NCBI GenBank assembly: GCA_964016985.1
Contig: OZ024833.1
Span: 65,085,985-65,149,984, forward strand
Source of the DNA: Anodontia alba
Lineage: Eukaryota; Mollusca; Bivalvia; Lucinida; Lucinidae
DNA length: 64,000 bases
Direction of reading: 5' to 3'
In this document: one piece after another, positions 33,853-44,814 of the stretch
How positions within the stretch are numbered: the stretch's first letter is position 1
Layout of the letters: the number at the start of each line of letters is the position of its first letter
The notes under the pieces: model-generated
The model's database searches: none
Told to the model about the DNA's origin: nothing
The model's input: only the letters and a program-made list of their open reading frames with translations
Program-made: the position numbers and the translations under genes

Positions 33853-34085
33853 ATTGAAAAAAGCGCCTTAAGTAGTGCTATGACAGAGCGATTCCAGAAT
33901 CGTCCGTGTGCGTTTTAGAAATCGGGACCTTATTGGAGTTCTTAAAAACCACAACATAGCAGCAAGCAATATTTTCATTTTCACTTTTAAATTACCCTGA
34001 ATTAACGTAGGCATTTAATATTCAGATAGCCGTTAATAGGCGCTTACGCTAATACATATATTGATAATATATGCTTATTATTAAT

Positions 34086-34109
34086 ATTATTATTATTATT
34101 AACATTATA

Positions 34110-34151
<42 letters not shown>
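34086..34151 (+). repeat. (TTA)n microsatellite
   Basis: ATTATT repeats with a few interruptions. Confidence 0.93.
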
Positions 34152-34244
34152 GTAAATTTTATCGCGTTTCAAAATAAAAATTTTTACGCTGAGAACTCAG
34201 CGTAAATTTTTTCACGACATATTGAAATAATTTCTTATTTATTT

Positions 34245-34345
34245 TTTTTTCAGAACACAGGTTTTGACATTTCATACAAATGTCTCCAATGAAAACACTT
34301 TGTATGAAATGTCAAATCCTGTTTTCTAGGGAAATAAGAAAAATG
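34245..34345. repeat. Variant hairpin: family-D-like outer arms with a different core
   Basis: Outer TTTCTTATTTA and GGGAAATAAGAAAAATG arms resemble family D. The middle is instead TGACATTTCATACAAA and its complement. A fragment (GACATGTCAAATCCTaTTTTC) recurs at 34410-34450. Confidence 0.7.
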
Positions 34346-34549
34346 TCACCAATTTGTCGTCTGCTGAATTCGCCCAGGGAGCGGTAAAGGTAAAGGGGCT
34401 AGAGATAATTGGCATGACATGTCAAATCCTATTTTCTTGAAAAAAAAAAATAAGAAAACAATCTGAAAATGTCATCTTATGGAATTTTTCCCAGATTGCT
34501 GAACGTTAAGACATAAACGATGTCTTATCTGTCCACAAAACTATTTAAA

Positions 34550-34812
34550 ATGTCACTGAGGTTTAATCATGGCGCCATGTCAGAAAGCAAATGGCGATTA
34601 TTTAGGGAAATCTTTTTGATCTTCTATACAATAATGGTATGTTGAGTGTACTCATTAGAATCGCATCAATAAGGCGATTCTAATGAGTGTATACAACATA
34701 CAATTTCATGATAAGATCAGAAAATTTCCTTAAATGTTTGTTTTCATAAAAAGCATTTAGAATCATCCAAGGTAAACGAATCATCGGTATTCGAGTCATC
34801 GAGGTTTTACTG
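34550..34812 (+). mobile_element. Family C MITE
   Basis: Core TGTACTCATTAGAATCGCAT with complement ATGAG; ends GGTATTCGAGTCATCGAGG and TTTTACTGTA. The left end is shortened. Confidence 0.82.
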
Positions 34813-34877
34813 TAGTACGTTCGCAGTCACCGACATACAAAAAAGAACTATAACAGAGGGAGGAACCGCCATAGAAA

Positions 34878-35154
34878 CATTACGAAAACATGCCTATTCA
34901 AATATACTGAAATTTTACCACCAAAAAATCGTAAAATTTTTAGACAAAAATTTCTGATATTTTTCATGTTTCTGCACAAAACATAGATTGTGGGTACTCG
35001 TTAGAACCGCCTCAGTGAGGCGGTTCTAACGAGTATCCACAATCTATGTTTTTGTGCAGAAATAAGAAAACTAATGTATACCCCTGTAAACCCCAGTTTT
35101 ACTATAAAAAGGGAGTTTAAGGGGGTCAATATTATATAGGCACGTTTTCGTGAT
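34878..35154 (-). mobile_element. Family A MITE, reverse orientation, nested in family P
   Basis: Ends CATTACGAAAACATGCCTAT and ATAGGCACGTTTTCGTGAT; core CCGCCTCAGTGAGGCGG with perfect arms. Confidence 0.88.
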
Positions 35155-35815
35155 AGGCTAACATTTGCAATAAGCGATATACGAACGAAGGAGAACTTCA
35201 ATAGAGGAAACAGAGGAACCGTCATCGAGAGGCCAGCAACGACAAAAAAAAAGAAAAAAGAAAAAGAAGTATTGTTGTTATGTGCCGAGGGTTCTACAGC
35301 TCTGACGGTGAATTTCCAACCAATCGCTACTCTCCTAACAGCCGACGAACACCGGCAATGTCTAACAGTGTTGCCGCCTGCCTGTCAACAAAGCTCTGGT
35401 CTACTTGGACCTAGGCTTTGTGTAAAAAAATGTGGACTTCAACCCAATACAAAAGCGGTTGGATTTCCTTACTAACGGGCCAAAAGTGCTGTAAGTTTAA
35501 CTGAAGGGAGTGAAATACAAAGGAATACATAACTGTGTTGAATGAAATGTAATTTGAAAATAAGTTAAAAACAACTACAAGATTTGTTTATTTAACACTA
35601 ACTAGTATTCAACATATGTCAGCTGTTAACTGACAAATAAAACGACTTTTCGCACGCTTCGAACGTATACAAGAATCTATGGTTTACAACACTGTTCACC
35701 AGCAAGCACAAGTGAATGCGTCTTTTAGTAGACAAAATGTATGAAAAGTTTTATTTATAACCACAAAGTTACTATATTATAGAGCAAATTCTTGTACAAA
35801 GTTATAGGGCCCAGT

Positions 35816-36058
35816 TGTTCAAAACTAACGACGTCGTTAATTAACGTATCGTTAAAACCTTGACCATTAAACCATTAAATATGGCTTAAATGCTAATATT
35901 TTTGCTGACAAAATGTGAGTAGCTTTTGCATTTGCAAAAGCTACTCACATTTTGTCAGCAAAAATACCTGTGAATTAGATATTGTACTTTCTAGAACAGT
36001 TAACATTATCACCACTAACGAGCTCGTTAAGCTAACGACGCTTTGAACAACTGGGCCC
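35816..36058. mobile_element. Family F MITE, intact
   Basis: AGGGCCCAGTTGTTCAAA and TTTGAACAACTGGGCCCT are perfect inverted ends. The core TGTGAGTAGCTTTTGCA and TGCAAAAGCTACTCACA is perfect. Confidence 0.9.
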
Positions 36059-36729
36059 TCGTACTCTATTGGAGAGGAGATTTCAGACTTTGCTGACTAA
36101 AATACAGTCAAACAAATCTGTATATAAATTAATTAAATCTAGAAAAGATATGAATAAAAAATGGCTTCATTTACAAAGAAATTTATTTATCTAATATTAT
36201 CATTATTAAATAAATTGAGAAAAAGTATGAATTCCCAAATGCAACTGATAGCGAATATACGCCTGTTCAGAACGAAGGCTAAAAACTGCAGTCCCCGAAA
36301 ACATGTGTGAGCCGGCTTTTATATCCCACAGTCCCACATTCTACAAACCCACAAACGGACTTCTGCGGGATTCCAAACCCGCAGCAAAGATGCTGCGGGA
36401 TCATGTGACCCCATGTCGTCGGAAACGTCAGAAGACGTTCCCGCAAGGGAAATTTTGTTCGTCCGCCAATACGGACTTCGTAAAAAAACTAGGGTCATCC
36501 ACTTCAAAGAGTGCAAACTCAATAATCATGAATAAAATGGTAATTAAAATTATCAAAAATAAAACCCTAAATGAATATACTAAATGACTTTTACAATAAT
36601 AAAATTTCTATGCATACTGTTTTAAAATAAACTAGCGTCAATCTCGAAAGAATCAGAAGTTTCAGTCCGTGTGCAATGGAAGACACAAGTTACCGCACAT
36701 AAACAAATCCCTCAATTACTTTCGACAAT

Positions 36730-37285
36730 GACGCAATCAATACACAACATATCCAAAGACAGAAATGTTATGATGGCTCAGTTACAAAAATACAGAAAAT
36801 GCCACAATCACGAAACACAACCTTCCCGAGGCATCACTGAACAAACAATGACAAACCAACCGCCACATATGAAACCATCGACGTACAGTGAACCCTCGTT
36901 ACAACGACAGCATTTGTTCCCAAAAATGTTGCCATTATAATGAATTTGTTGTTGTCAAGAATCCTTAATGGACAGAATGATACGTAAGAAAAGCCTTGTA
37001 TTATTCTTATTTCCTTATAGAACATATGTTTCGGATATTTGTTAGAATCGCCTCTCTGAGGCGATTCTAACAAATATCCAAAACATATGTTGCTTGAAGA
37101 TTTTATGCAATGTTTTTTGCATAATTTCTCATTAACCGTCACCTTTTGAGCGGAGCTTTCGTGACATTCAAATTGTCATTATAACGAATTGTGTCGTTAT
37201 ATCGAGTGTTGGTATAAAGAGGGTTGACTGTATAAACAAGGAAGAACTGCAACAGAGGACCTTGAAACGGTCAACAGGAAAACTG
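36730..37285 (-). repeat. Family P fragment, reverse, split by family B
   Basis: GCCACAATCACGAAACACAA and GAACAAACAATGACAAACC left of the family-B MITE; GGAAGAACTGCAACAGAGGA and GAAACGGTCAACAG right of it. Confidence 0.7.
36885..37231 (+). mobile_element. Family B MITE nested in family P, just past the GALNT-B stop
   Basis: Starts ACAGTGAACCCTCGTTACAA and ends GAGGGTTGACTGTA; perfect core around 37030-37092. It is flanked on both sides by family-P sequence. Confidence 0.88.
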
Positions 37286-37286
37286 C

Positions 37287-37433
37287 TCATGTGTATTTAA
37301 GCTTCTTATTCTTCAAAGAACGCCACTGCCAAACTTGAGAACTATGAAGACTACACTGTTCCAAGGAAAGATGGTATGTATCAATCTGCAGTGTTAGACA
37401 TAAGTTGGTATGTTTATGGACGACTCGGCCGTT
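37287..37433 (-). CDS. GALNT: GALNT-B last exon: ricin-type lectin repeat gamma and stop
   Basis: 147 nt: 48 codons and TGA. It encodes NGRVVHKHTNLCLTLQIDT, then YHLSLEQCSLHSSQVWQW and RSLKNKKLKYT. CLT, the second Cys and QVW complete the third beta-trefoil repeat. Acceptor TTTCTTTTGCAG. A family-J repeat lies about 70 bp upstream on the transcript, and a family-B MITE lies about 55 bp past the stop, inside a family-P fragment. Confidence 0.95.
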   Translation of the reverse strand, partial: NGRVVHKHTNLCLTLQIDTYHLSLEQCSLHSSQVWQWRSLKNKKLKYT

Positions 37434-37502
37434 CTGCAAAAGAAATAAAACATGCATAAACCACATATTAGCACTGCGATACTTTAGGGGACTGGATACA
37501 TT

Positions 37503-37850
37503 TTTTTTCATTCTCAACTCAGCTGAGCTTGAAATTTTTTTCTGCTACTAAATATGAAAATGCCAACAATAGTTGGCACTTTCATATTTATTAGTAGAGA
37601 AATGTTTCTACTCAGCTGTGTTTGGCAACAAAGAATTTACAGTTGTAGCATGAAATTTTCTCTGCTAATAAATATGAAAATGCCAACAATAGTTGACATT
37701 TTCATATTCATTAGCAGAGAAATTTTCATACTCAGCTATGTTTAGCAATGAAGAATTTGCAATTAATAGTAATTCGAGATTCATTAGCCAAACAAATTTC
37801 ATGAACAACTAAGTTGAGCATGAAAACCTCGAGCATTTATAACCTCGGGG
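37503..37850. mobile_element. Family J palindrome with duplicated inner hairpin
   Basis: Two successive copies of AATATGAAAATGCCAACAAT ...(mirror) are present, at about 37550-37600 and 37670-37725, within the outer CTCAACTCAGCTGAG / TAACCTCGGGGC arms. It lies just upstream of GALNT-B's last exon. Confidence 0.83.
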
Positions 37851-38129
37851 CTTGTTCGTTGTTCTGCCATTTGTTACTATGGAGACTTGTTTTGTGAATT
37901 CCTGTTTGCTTTTCTGCACAACATGTACTTCTGAAAACTGGGCTACTCTAAAAGGAAAGAACTTGCCCATGTGTACTATTAGGGTAGACTCCTTTTTCAG
38001 AAGGGAGGCAAAACGATTTTGAGAGATTCCTTACCTTAAAGGGTATCTACTCTTTTTCATGCCTTTAATGCCTAACTCAATATCAGCACTGTTGTTATAA
38101 ACTGAGGCTTGTGTCAACAACACAAATAT

Positions 38130-38385
38130 ATGTGATAGGAAATGCCACAATCACAAAGTACAGTCCTCCCGAGGCACCAAATGAAAGAGAGACGAGGAAC
38201 AAATTCAGGCAAACAGACATCACATATAAAGCCACAGACGCACAAAGAAAGAAAGAAAGAATGAAGAACGGCAAAAGAGAAACGGTATTGGAACGGTCAG
38301 CAGCAAAACTACTTGTGGCTTAAACTAGTTTTACACGCGCGAAACCGCGCTCTTGATGCTGATGCAGCCCAAAGTTAAAAGTATA
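38130..38385 (-). repeat. Family P fragment, reverse
   Basis: GCCACAATCACAAAGTACAG, CCGAGGCACC and GGAACGGTCAGCAGCAAAAC. Confidence 0.65.
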
Positions 38386-38517
38386 AACTACGAACATTTC
38401 ATAATAGGAAAACACGCAATGAGTGTATCGTACCGAACCCCCAATATACAAACACAGGTTATATGGAAAACAATGCGATTTCCACGATTTCTTCAATCTT
38501 GCATTTTAGATATTGTT

Positions 38518-38626
38518 TTGCTTTTTTTGTTTTGTTTGTTGTTTTTTGTTTTGTTTTTTTTTTTTTGTTTTTTTTTTTTTTTGTTTTTGTTTTTTGTTTT
38601 TGTTTCTGTTTTTGTTGTTTTGTTTT

Positions 38627-38660
<34 letters not shown>
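38518..38660 (+). repeat. T/G low-complexity tract
   Basis: Same composition as 18285-18600; a shorter one is at 42694-42780. Confidence 0.92.
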
Positions 38661-38662
<2 letters not shown>

Positions 38663-38689
38663 CATCTAACATGGAAAAGTAAGACTGGT

Positions 38690-39800
38690 AAAGAATTTAT
38701 CTGAGATTTAAGAGCCCGCAAGCTATGCATTTTAATGTAAATTTGTTCAAAATCGGATAAAACCTAAGAAAGTTAATGATTTTAAATCTGTTGTCAAGGG
38801 CGCTTGTTGAATATTTATTGAGATTCCAAATATTTTAACATATCAATTACACTCGGTTTTTCTGACAGTAAACAGTAGTAAACACAAATATAGAGATAAA
38901 TGATATTTCAATTCAACTTTACTCTTTGCAAACGTTAACAGAGTCAACGGCTTTGTTTATATCGGTTACTACCCCTGAAAATAAAGATGACTGGTTCAAT
39001 ACTGATAATAATATAATTATCACATAGTGTTTTAGTTATCGCCCGATGTATCTACCCGAGACCCTATTATCTGCCCGAGGATTTAGCCTGAGGACAGATG
39101 CTGGTCGAGGGTTGATACAGAGATCGATAACCAAGACATCATGTTATAATCTGTTTATCACGTATTCAAATCTGTTTCTTACTGTTTTTGAAGTCCAGAA
39201 TCGCCAAAAATAGGTTAAGATAGATGATAATTAAAACGCAAATGCGCTTAACGTCACGTCCGTTAAGTCAGGTTGTTGACATCGCCATCATAACATCGCG
39301 AGAGGGCTGATAACCCCTGTCCGTTCAAAATATCTACCCTCGGTTATCGGTCCAGACAGTTTGGTAACCGTTTTCCGTTCAAAATACACTGTTTCCGGTT
39401 ATACAAACATGATTATCTGTACCCGCCGACAATGCAACCAAGGTATGGCGAACATGTTATATCACATATACAAAAGTTAGGCTATCATGCTAAATATAGT
39501 AATGGATATTTCAAACAACTGGTAAATAATATTGAAGAAGAACTTTAACGAAGCAAAGCAAATATTGCTAATATACATGATAGCAATGAACACACCCACT
39601 CAGACAGCAAAACAAAGGCTGAATTGTCTGTTTAGTCCCCACGAAGTCTTACTGCCTACGTGTTTCACACTTCTTAACTATCTAATCCTATATAATGGGA
39701 CTTTTTACATCCTTACCACACCTGTCCCAATATTTGATTATTTTCAGTTTACTACCTGTGAAAAATACTGCTGGATGAGCAGTAAACAGTGTTGAACCTT
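38690..39800. other. GALNT-B intron, no gene recognised
   Basis: Weak inverted CTACCCGAG/CTCGGTTATCGG-like pieces at 39045-39380 suggest a decayed palindromic repeat. Confidence 0.5.
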
Positions 39801-39802
39801 TC

Positions 39803-39907
39803 AAGTAAGCATCCTACATAAATCTATTGTAGGCCGTTATCGGCCCGTCAGCTACCCTGACGGGCCGATAACGGCCCGCTATAGATTAATAAAGAATACT
39901 AGCTGAG
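39803..39907. repeat. Family I palindrome (about 105 bp)
   Basis: CGGCCCGTCAGCTACCCTGA at the centre and GTTATCGGCCCGTCA/TGACGGGCCGATAAC arms; outer AAATCTAT/ATAGATT arms. Confidence 0.88.
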
Positions 39908-40188
39908 AATTACCAGATGCAGCATCTGATCTGGTCTACACTGTCTGCTGATACCTCTCTGTTCGAATACACAGGGTAAATACGACAGTTTTACATTCGA
40001 TAACTCTGGTAGATTGTGAACCCTTAGGGTAAATAGTTCTATAGTCGATAACTATTGAAGACTGTCGTTGGTGACAGTAAACTTCCAGAGTAAATCCTGG
40101 TAAATCTCGACTTCTCATTTTGAATTGACTTGGAACGAAATCAGAATGCTCAGTGCTACATGCGCAATATACAGCTATAAGCTTATAC

Positions 40189-40314
40189 CTGTTCCTCCCA
40201 CTTCTGTGATCCAATATCCGAACAGGGCATTACAAGTATACTCCCGCTTTTCTGATTATAGTCGAGACAGCCTTCCTGCATCCTCAGATTCCCACTATCT
40301 GTCAGCTTCCACAT
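40189..40314 (-). CDS. GALNT: GALNT-B exon 11: ricin-type lectin repeat beta
   Basis: 126 nt, 42 codons, phase 0 to 0, acceptor TCTAATAG and donor GTATAAGC. It encodes MWKLTDSGNLRMQEGCLDY, then NQKSGSILVMPCSDIGSQKW and EEQ. 'LRMQEGCLD', the paired Cys and the QKW motif identify a ricin-type repeat. The acceptor lacks a long pyrimidine run, but the phase and order fit. Confidence 0.92.
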
Positions 40315-41582
40315 CTATTAGAGAAGTAATAAGAATACAGTTTTATTTAATATTATTTCTGATTTCCCTAATGTATACCCCAAATTGTGCATACAGTCTA
40401 TGAACTCTTTGGTGTTTACTTTTCTAGAGGATTCAATATCACGGAAAAGAAAGTCTAAAGCCTAAGCCATTTATAAGCGTGCGTATGTTTATTCTCTTTG
40501 ACAATTTGACCAAAAATATCATATTTTTTCTTTGTATGAATTAATTGCTACTACAAGTTCCAATTCTAGAATCCATTTATACTTTAATTAAGGAATGACC
40601 TTCATTTTATGTGAGTTTTATCGATGTGAAAACACCGGTAAATCACTTATAAACAAAATATAGCCTCATCAAATATCTGAAAGGGTGATCCTCTGGAAAT
40701 ACAGAGCAAAACAAAAAGATAGAGCGTAGCAGGCCCGGTTTTACTGTGTCTAATTATGAGGGATAGTCTAAAGTATGTAACATCTAATCTCACATGTAAT
40801 GCACAAACTCAACTGTGCCAAAGAACCAGAATTTTTAAACTCAATTTTTACAACATCGAAATACGGGGTGACGTTTTACGGCTTTAATATACGGTAAATA
40901 TCCTTAAAGTTCGTACACCAAAGTTCCTGATGAAATGGCATGAGCAAACAGTGCAGACCCAGATCCTTGAAGAGCAGTCTGATTAAGGTCCACAATTTGG
41001 TTTAAACATATTTTATTGTAGCAAAAATATCATTACAACATGATGCAAGTAATTATACAAATTGGGATTAGAACGAAAGGACAAGTACTTATATAGTTCT
41101 TCTCCCAAAAACAATCGGCGTGTATGCATAATAGCGAATTTCGAGCAAGATACATTGGAGCAAGTAACATTATGTATTGATAATTAACAATAAGTGTTGT
41201 TTTTACATGTTTGAGTGATAAAAATGATGAAAATCTGATGTAAAGTTTTACACCAAATAGTATTCATTTCATATAAAGCATTTTGAGGTCAGCAAAGGTT
41301 AAGAAAATATAAATGGACAAAACCAAGGGGCGGTGGGGTGGAGGGGGATGAGAAGGGGGTACGTAGGACATTGGGATTGAGGGGGTCCACAATTTGCCTT
41401 CCTACGAAGTATTTTGTGGAATAAATTCATAAAAAGCACAAAATTTAGGCAGAAAAGTATGGCATATAGTGTTTGAAATTCAGGACATTTACCGTAAACA
41501 CTTAAAGACATCTACTGATGTCACATTATTATATAAAATATTACATAAATTATCGCTTTGTCTTTCGCCGATCTTTTATTAC

Positions 41583-41690
41583 CTGAGCACCTAATTGTCC
41601 ATGACATGGCATTCCTTCTGCTGGGATTCCGTGGGGCTCAAACTGTCTACTGTCTAAACAACGCCAACCATCTGTTGAATTTATACGAAT
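41583..41690 (-). CDS. GALNT: GALNT-B exon 10: ricin-type lectin repeat alpha
   Basis: 108 nt, 36 codons, phase 0 to 0, acceptor TTTGCAG and donor GTAATA. It encodes IRINSTDGWRCLDSRQFEP, then HGIPAEGMPCHGQLGAQ. CLDS and the CHG..GAQ ending are typical of the first beta-trefoil repeat, and the QxW motif is completed across the splice (Q|MW). Lectin repeats in this family bind GalNAc on partly glycosylated substrates. Confidence 0.94.
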
Positions 41691-41850
41691 CTGCAAATTG
41701 CATAAAAGTAGTATATTGGCACTCATATGTATGTATTAGGCGCAACGTGGGAAAACGAATCTTCTGACATGTGTGCCCAACGAAGACTCAAACCAGCCTG
41801 CGCATCCAAGCAGCGTGCTCAGCGTCTTCGTTATCCGCAAGAATAAACTT

Positions 41851-41955
41851 CCCAGCTAGCATTCTTTATAAATCTACAGCGGGCCGTTATCGGCCCGTCA
41901 GCTACCCTGACGGGCCAATAACGGCCCGCTATAGATTTATGCAGAATGCTTACTG
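41851..41955. repeat. Family I palindrome
   Basis: CCCAGCTAGCATTCTttATA at the left, GGGCCGTTATCGGCCCGTCA and complement inside, ATGCAGAATGCT at the right. It is inserted in a family-H fragment. Confidence 0.88.
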
Positions 41956-42281
41956 TAATTTGCTACCTTGCCTATCCAAAATACGCCCAGTGGAGATTCT
42001 GATGCTACAGCTCCTACATTACTGTATTTTTATAATACATATTCTGAGACATTGACGTCTTAGCTTACTTCTCCCGCAATTTCAACAAATCTATCTGACT
42101 CCAAGTAGTGTAGACACTGCTCAGACACCGTCTGCCTGATTCCTTAAGCCAACAATTAGGGTAAATACGGTATCTTTTCAATCAGAACTTTAGTTGAGAT
42201 TATTTTTATGGTCAATTATCCTATCATAAGGTAATCGGCCTTTTTCTCTGTTGGTGCAGTGGAGACCCAAAACAGCCATTA

Positions 42282-42557
42282 CATTCCGAAAACACGTCAA
42301 ATATAAAGAAAATTTCACCTCCAAAAACTAAAAAAAAATTCAGACAAAAAAACTCTGATATTTTTCATATTTCAGTTCAAAATATAGATTGTGGGTACTC
42401 GTTAGAACCGCCTCGCCGATGCAGTTCTAATGAGGACACACAATCTATGTTTTGAGTAAACATATGAAAAATAACGTATACCCCTGTAAACCTCAGTTTT
42501 ACTATATAAAATTGGGGTTTAAGGGGGTTAAAATTATAAAGGTATGTTGTCATCATG
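42282..42557 (-). mobile_element. Family A MITE beside the broken lectin exon
   Basis: The left end is ATTCCGAAAACACG; the core is decayed (CGCCTCGCCGATGCAGTTC). It ends at the decayed duplicate lectin exon (42556-42605). Confidence 0.82.
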
Positions 42558-42605
42558 ATATCATTGCGGTGTCTAAGCAACGCCAGCCATCTATTAACCC
42601 ATTTT
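42556..42605 (-). pseudogene. Broken duplicate of lectin repeat alpha exon
   Basis: The minus strand reads LIDGWRCLDT, closely matching TDGWRCLDS of the functional exon at 41583-41690, about 0.9 kb further along the transcript. A possible acceptor TTGTTCAG precedes it, but the frame then opens with a stop. The rest of the exon is cut off where the family-A MITE (42282-42557) begins. Read as a partial exon duplication destroyed or trimmed by that insertion. Confidence 0.75.
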
Positions 42606-42889
42606 AGACTGAACAAGCAAATTCAGCAAACTTCTGTCCCTTTTCAATTTTAAGTGTATAAATTATGGTAGAATAAGACACTTAATAACAGTTGTTGTTT
42701 TGTTTGTTTGTTTTTTGTTTGTTTGTTTGCTTTTTTTTTTTTTTTTGTTTGTTTGTTTTTTGTTTGTTTGTTTTTTTTTTCAGAGGACATAATTTTAGAA
42801 ATAAAAACATAAGCATTTCAGAAAGATTGGCAAAAATATTTAGGAGCGGATGTACATACAAGGTACTTACTATGTATTCTCTTTGATGG

Positions 42890-43720
42890 TGTTTGAGCCC
42901 AAAACATGACTAAGTTCAAAATGCGCAAAAAGTAATAAAACTCTGAGAATTATGTCCAGATTATATGCACAGCTTCAGGCCATGACTAAACAAACTGTAA
43001 CGTTTCCAAAAGATCGTATAAAATTGTAGAAGGAGTTCGGACACAGTGTACTCACTACGTATACACTTGGATAATATTTGATTCTGAAAAACTTAAGTTC
43101 AAACTGTGGAAAAAGTAGCGACCATTAATCTGAGTATTATATCCAAGTCGCATGCAAATTGTTTAGACCATGACAAAAGCACTTGTAAAGTTTAAATATA
43201 ATCGGCATAAAACTGTAGGGGGAGTTGTGGACACGCGGTGCCCACTGTTTGATCAAAAAAAATATGACTAGTTAAAACCCAGCTAGCATTCTACGTAAAT
43301 CTACATCGGGCCGTCATCGGCCCGTCAGCTACCCTGACGGGCCGATGATGGCCCGATATAGATTTATGTAGAATGCTGACTGGGAATATGGACAAAGTGA
43401 CAAAATAGAAGCTGAGGATAATACCCAGATCATATGTATACCTTCAGATTACGACAAAACACTGTAATGTTTCGAAAAGATCGGCACAAAACTGTAGGAA
43501 GAGTTGCGGATACAAGATATCCACTGCATATACACTTTGATAGTATATGTGCCTAAAATGATTATGTTCAAGGCGCGGAAAAAGTTATCGAAATTAATCT
43601 GAGGTTTATATCCACATCACATGCACATTTTCAGACCATGACAAAACATCTCTACAGTTTCAAAAGGTTTGGTATAAAACTGTAGGAGGAGTTGTGGACA
43701 AAAGGTACACACAGTCAGAG
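42890..43720 (+). repeat. About 190-bp tandem repeat, four units
   Basis: Each unit has GTTCAAAnTGnGgAAAAAGT, an AATCTGAG block, ATGCACA..TTCAGACCATGAC and a CATAAAACTGTAGGAGGAGT block. Units begin near 42912, 43102, 43255 and 43568; the third is interrupted by the family-I palindrome. Confidence 0.82.
43278..43385. repeat. Family I palindrome nested in 190-bp tandem repeat
   Basis: CCCAGCTAGCATTCTACGTA start, mirrored by TAGAATGCTGACTGGG. The inner arms read GTCATCGGCCCGTCA and TGACGGGCCGATGAT, so the T-to-C change relative to other copies is present in both arms. Confidence 0.88.
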
Positions 43721-43999
43721 CATTACGAAAATATGCCTATATAATTTTGACCCCGTTAAACCCAACTTTTATACAGTAAAACTAGGGTTTACAGGGGTAT
43801 ACATATTTTTTCTTATTTCTGCTCAAATACATAGATTGTGGGTACTCGTTAGAACCGCCTCGTCGATGTGGTTCTAACGAGTACCCACAATCTATGTTTT
43901 GAGCAGAAATATGAAAAAATATCAGAAGTTTTTATCTGAAAATTTTCATTTTTTGGTGGTAACATTTTCGGTATATTTTAATAGGCGTGTTTTCGTAAT
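43721..43999 (+). mobile_element. Family A MITE in the 190-bp tandem repeat flank
   Basis: Ends CATTACGAAAATATGCCTAT and ATAGGCGTGTTTTCGTAAT; core AACCGCCTCGTCGATGtGGTT. Confidence 0.87.
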
Positions 44000-44065
44000 A
44001 AAGTTCGGAAAGCCGAAAACCATGTCCCGTCGCTTCTCTGCGAAAAGGTGGGGGAAAATAAACTC

Positions 44066-44155
44066 CCCCACACTATATATTGGAAGAGTCCAACTTCAAT
44101 GTTAGGTATGCCAGGCTATGTGATTTAGATATTCCTAGAGAAAAAGTTACTGGAT
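44066..44155 (+). repeat. 90-bp direct repeat, copy 1
   Basis: CAGGCTATGTGATTTAGATA then TTCCTAGAGAAAAA is shared with 54728-54812 in a different GALNT-B intron. Function unknown; ends undefined. Confidence 0.7.
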
Positions 44156-44399
44156 TATTCACAAACAATAGATACTCTGTTCAGAAGAAATCTTCAGACT
44201 ACAGTGGTTAAATTTATACATATCTGCAGATTGGTGTATTGGTACAGGGGTGTAAAGGATCTCTAACAGTAGCCATGTAAATCTGCCCACAAGATGCTTG
44301 AAAAAATATTTCAGTAAACATCATAATTTTTATTACAGAGGACCTCTAATGATCCATCATTGTTGTCATGAAAACAACTTTTCTAAATAAAGTAATATG

Positions 44400-44482
44400 T
44401 ATTTTATTTTTTTATATTTTTTTTAATTTATTTTATTTTTTTATTTTAATTTTTTTATTTATTTTTATTTATTTTTTTTTCA
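44400..44482 (+). repeat. T/A low-complexity tract
   Basis: TTTTATTTATTT-like runs; no gene signal. Confidence 0.9.
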
Positions 44483-44814
44483 TTCTTACTGTAGCAATTT
44501 TTAGCATGGCAAGAAGTACAACTGGTTTAAATTGAACAATCACAACTGTTTTGTCTTGGCATATTTATTGTATTATACTCTATAATCAATCAGTTCATAT
44601 ATTTAGCCGTCTGTCTACCTTGTTTTGCAGAAATACAGCCTTTATTCAGTTTAATGCAAATATTAGGCATGCTTCAGTAATGTTCATTTGGAAGGCAACA
44701 GTAAAGCACAAGAAACCTGTGTTATATGTTGAATAAACTGCCAATTAAGTGGAACGTTTAGGTAGATGTGGAATATACTGTTGGGCTCCAGTTAAGTAGT
44801 CAGATGTATTTTTA

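Noticed and set aside
35270..35480. Coding-looking GC-richer stretch with two overlapping forward frames
   Set aside because: No family recognised, frames broken by stops, and it adjoins a family-P/MITE cluster; possibly an unknown transposon fragment, but I cannot support a gene.
25732..37231. Regularly recurring palindromes suggesting a CRISPR-like array
   Set aside because: Spacing is kilobases, the elements have transposon ends, and the genome is eukaryotic.
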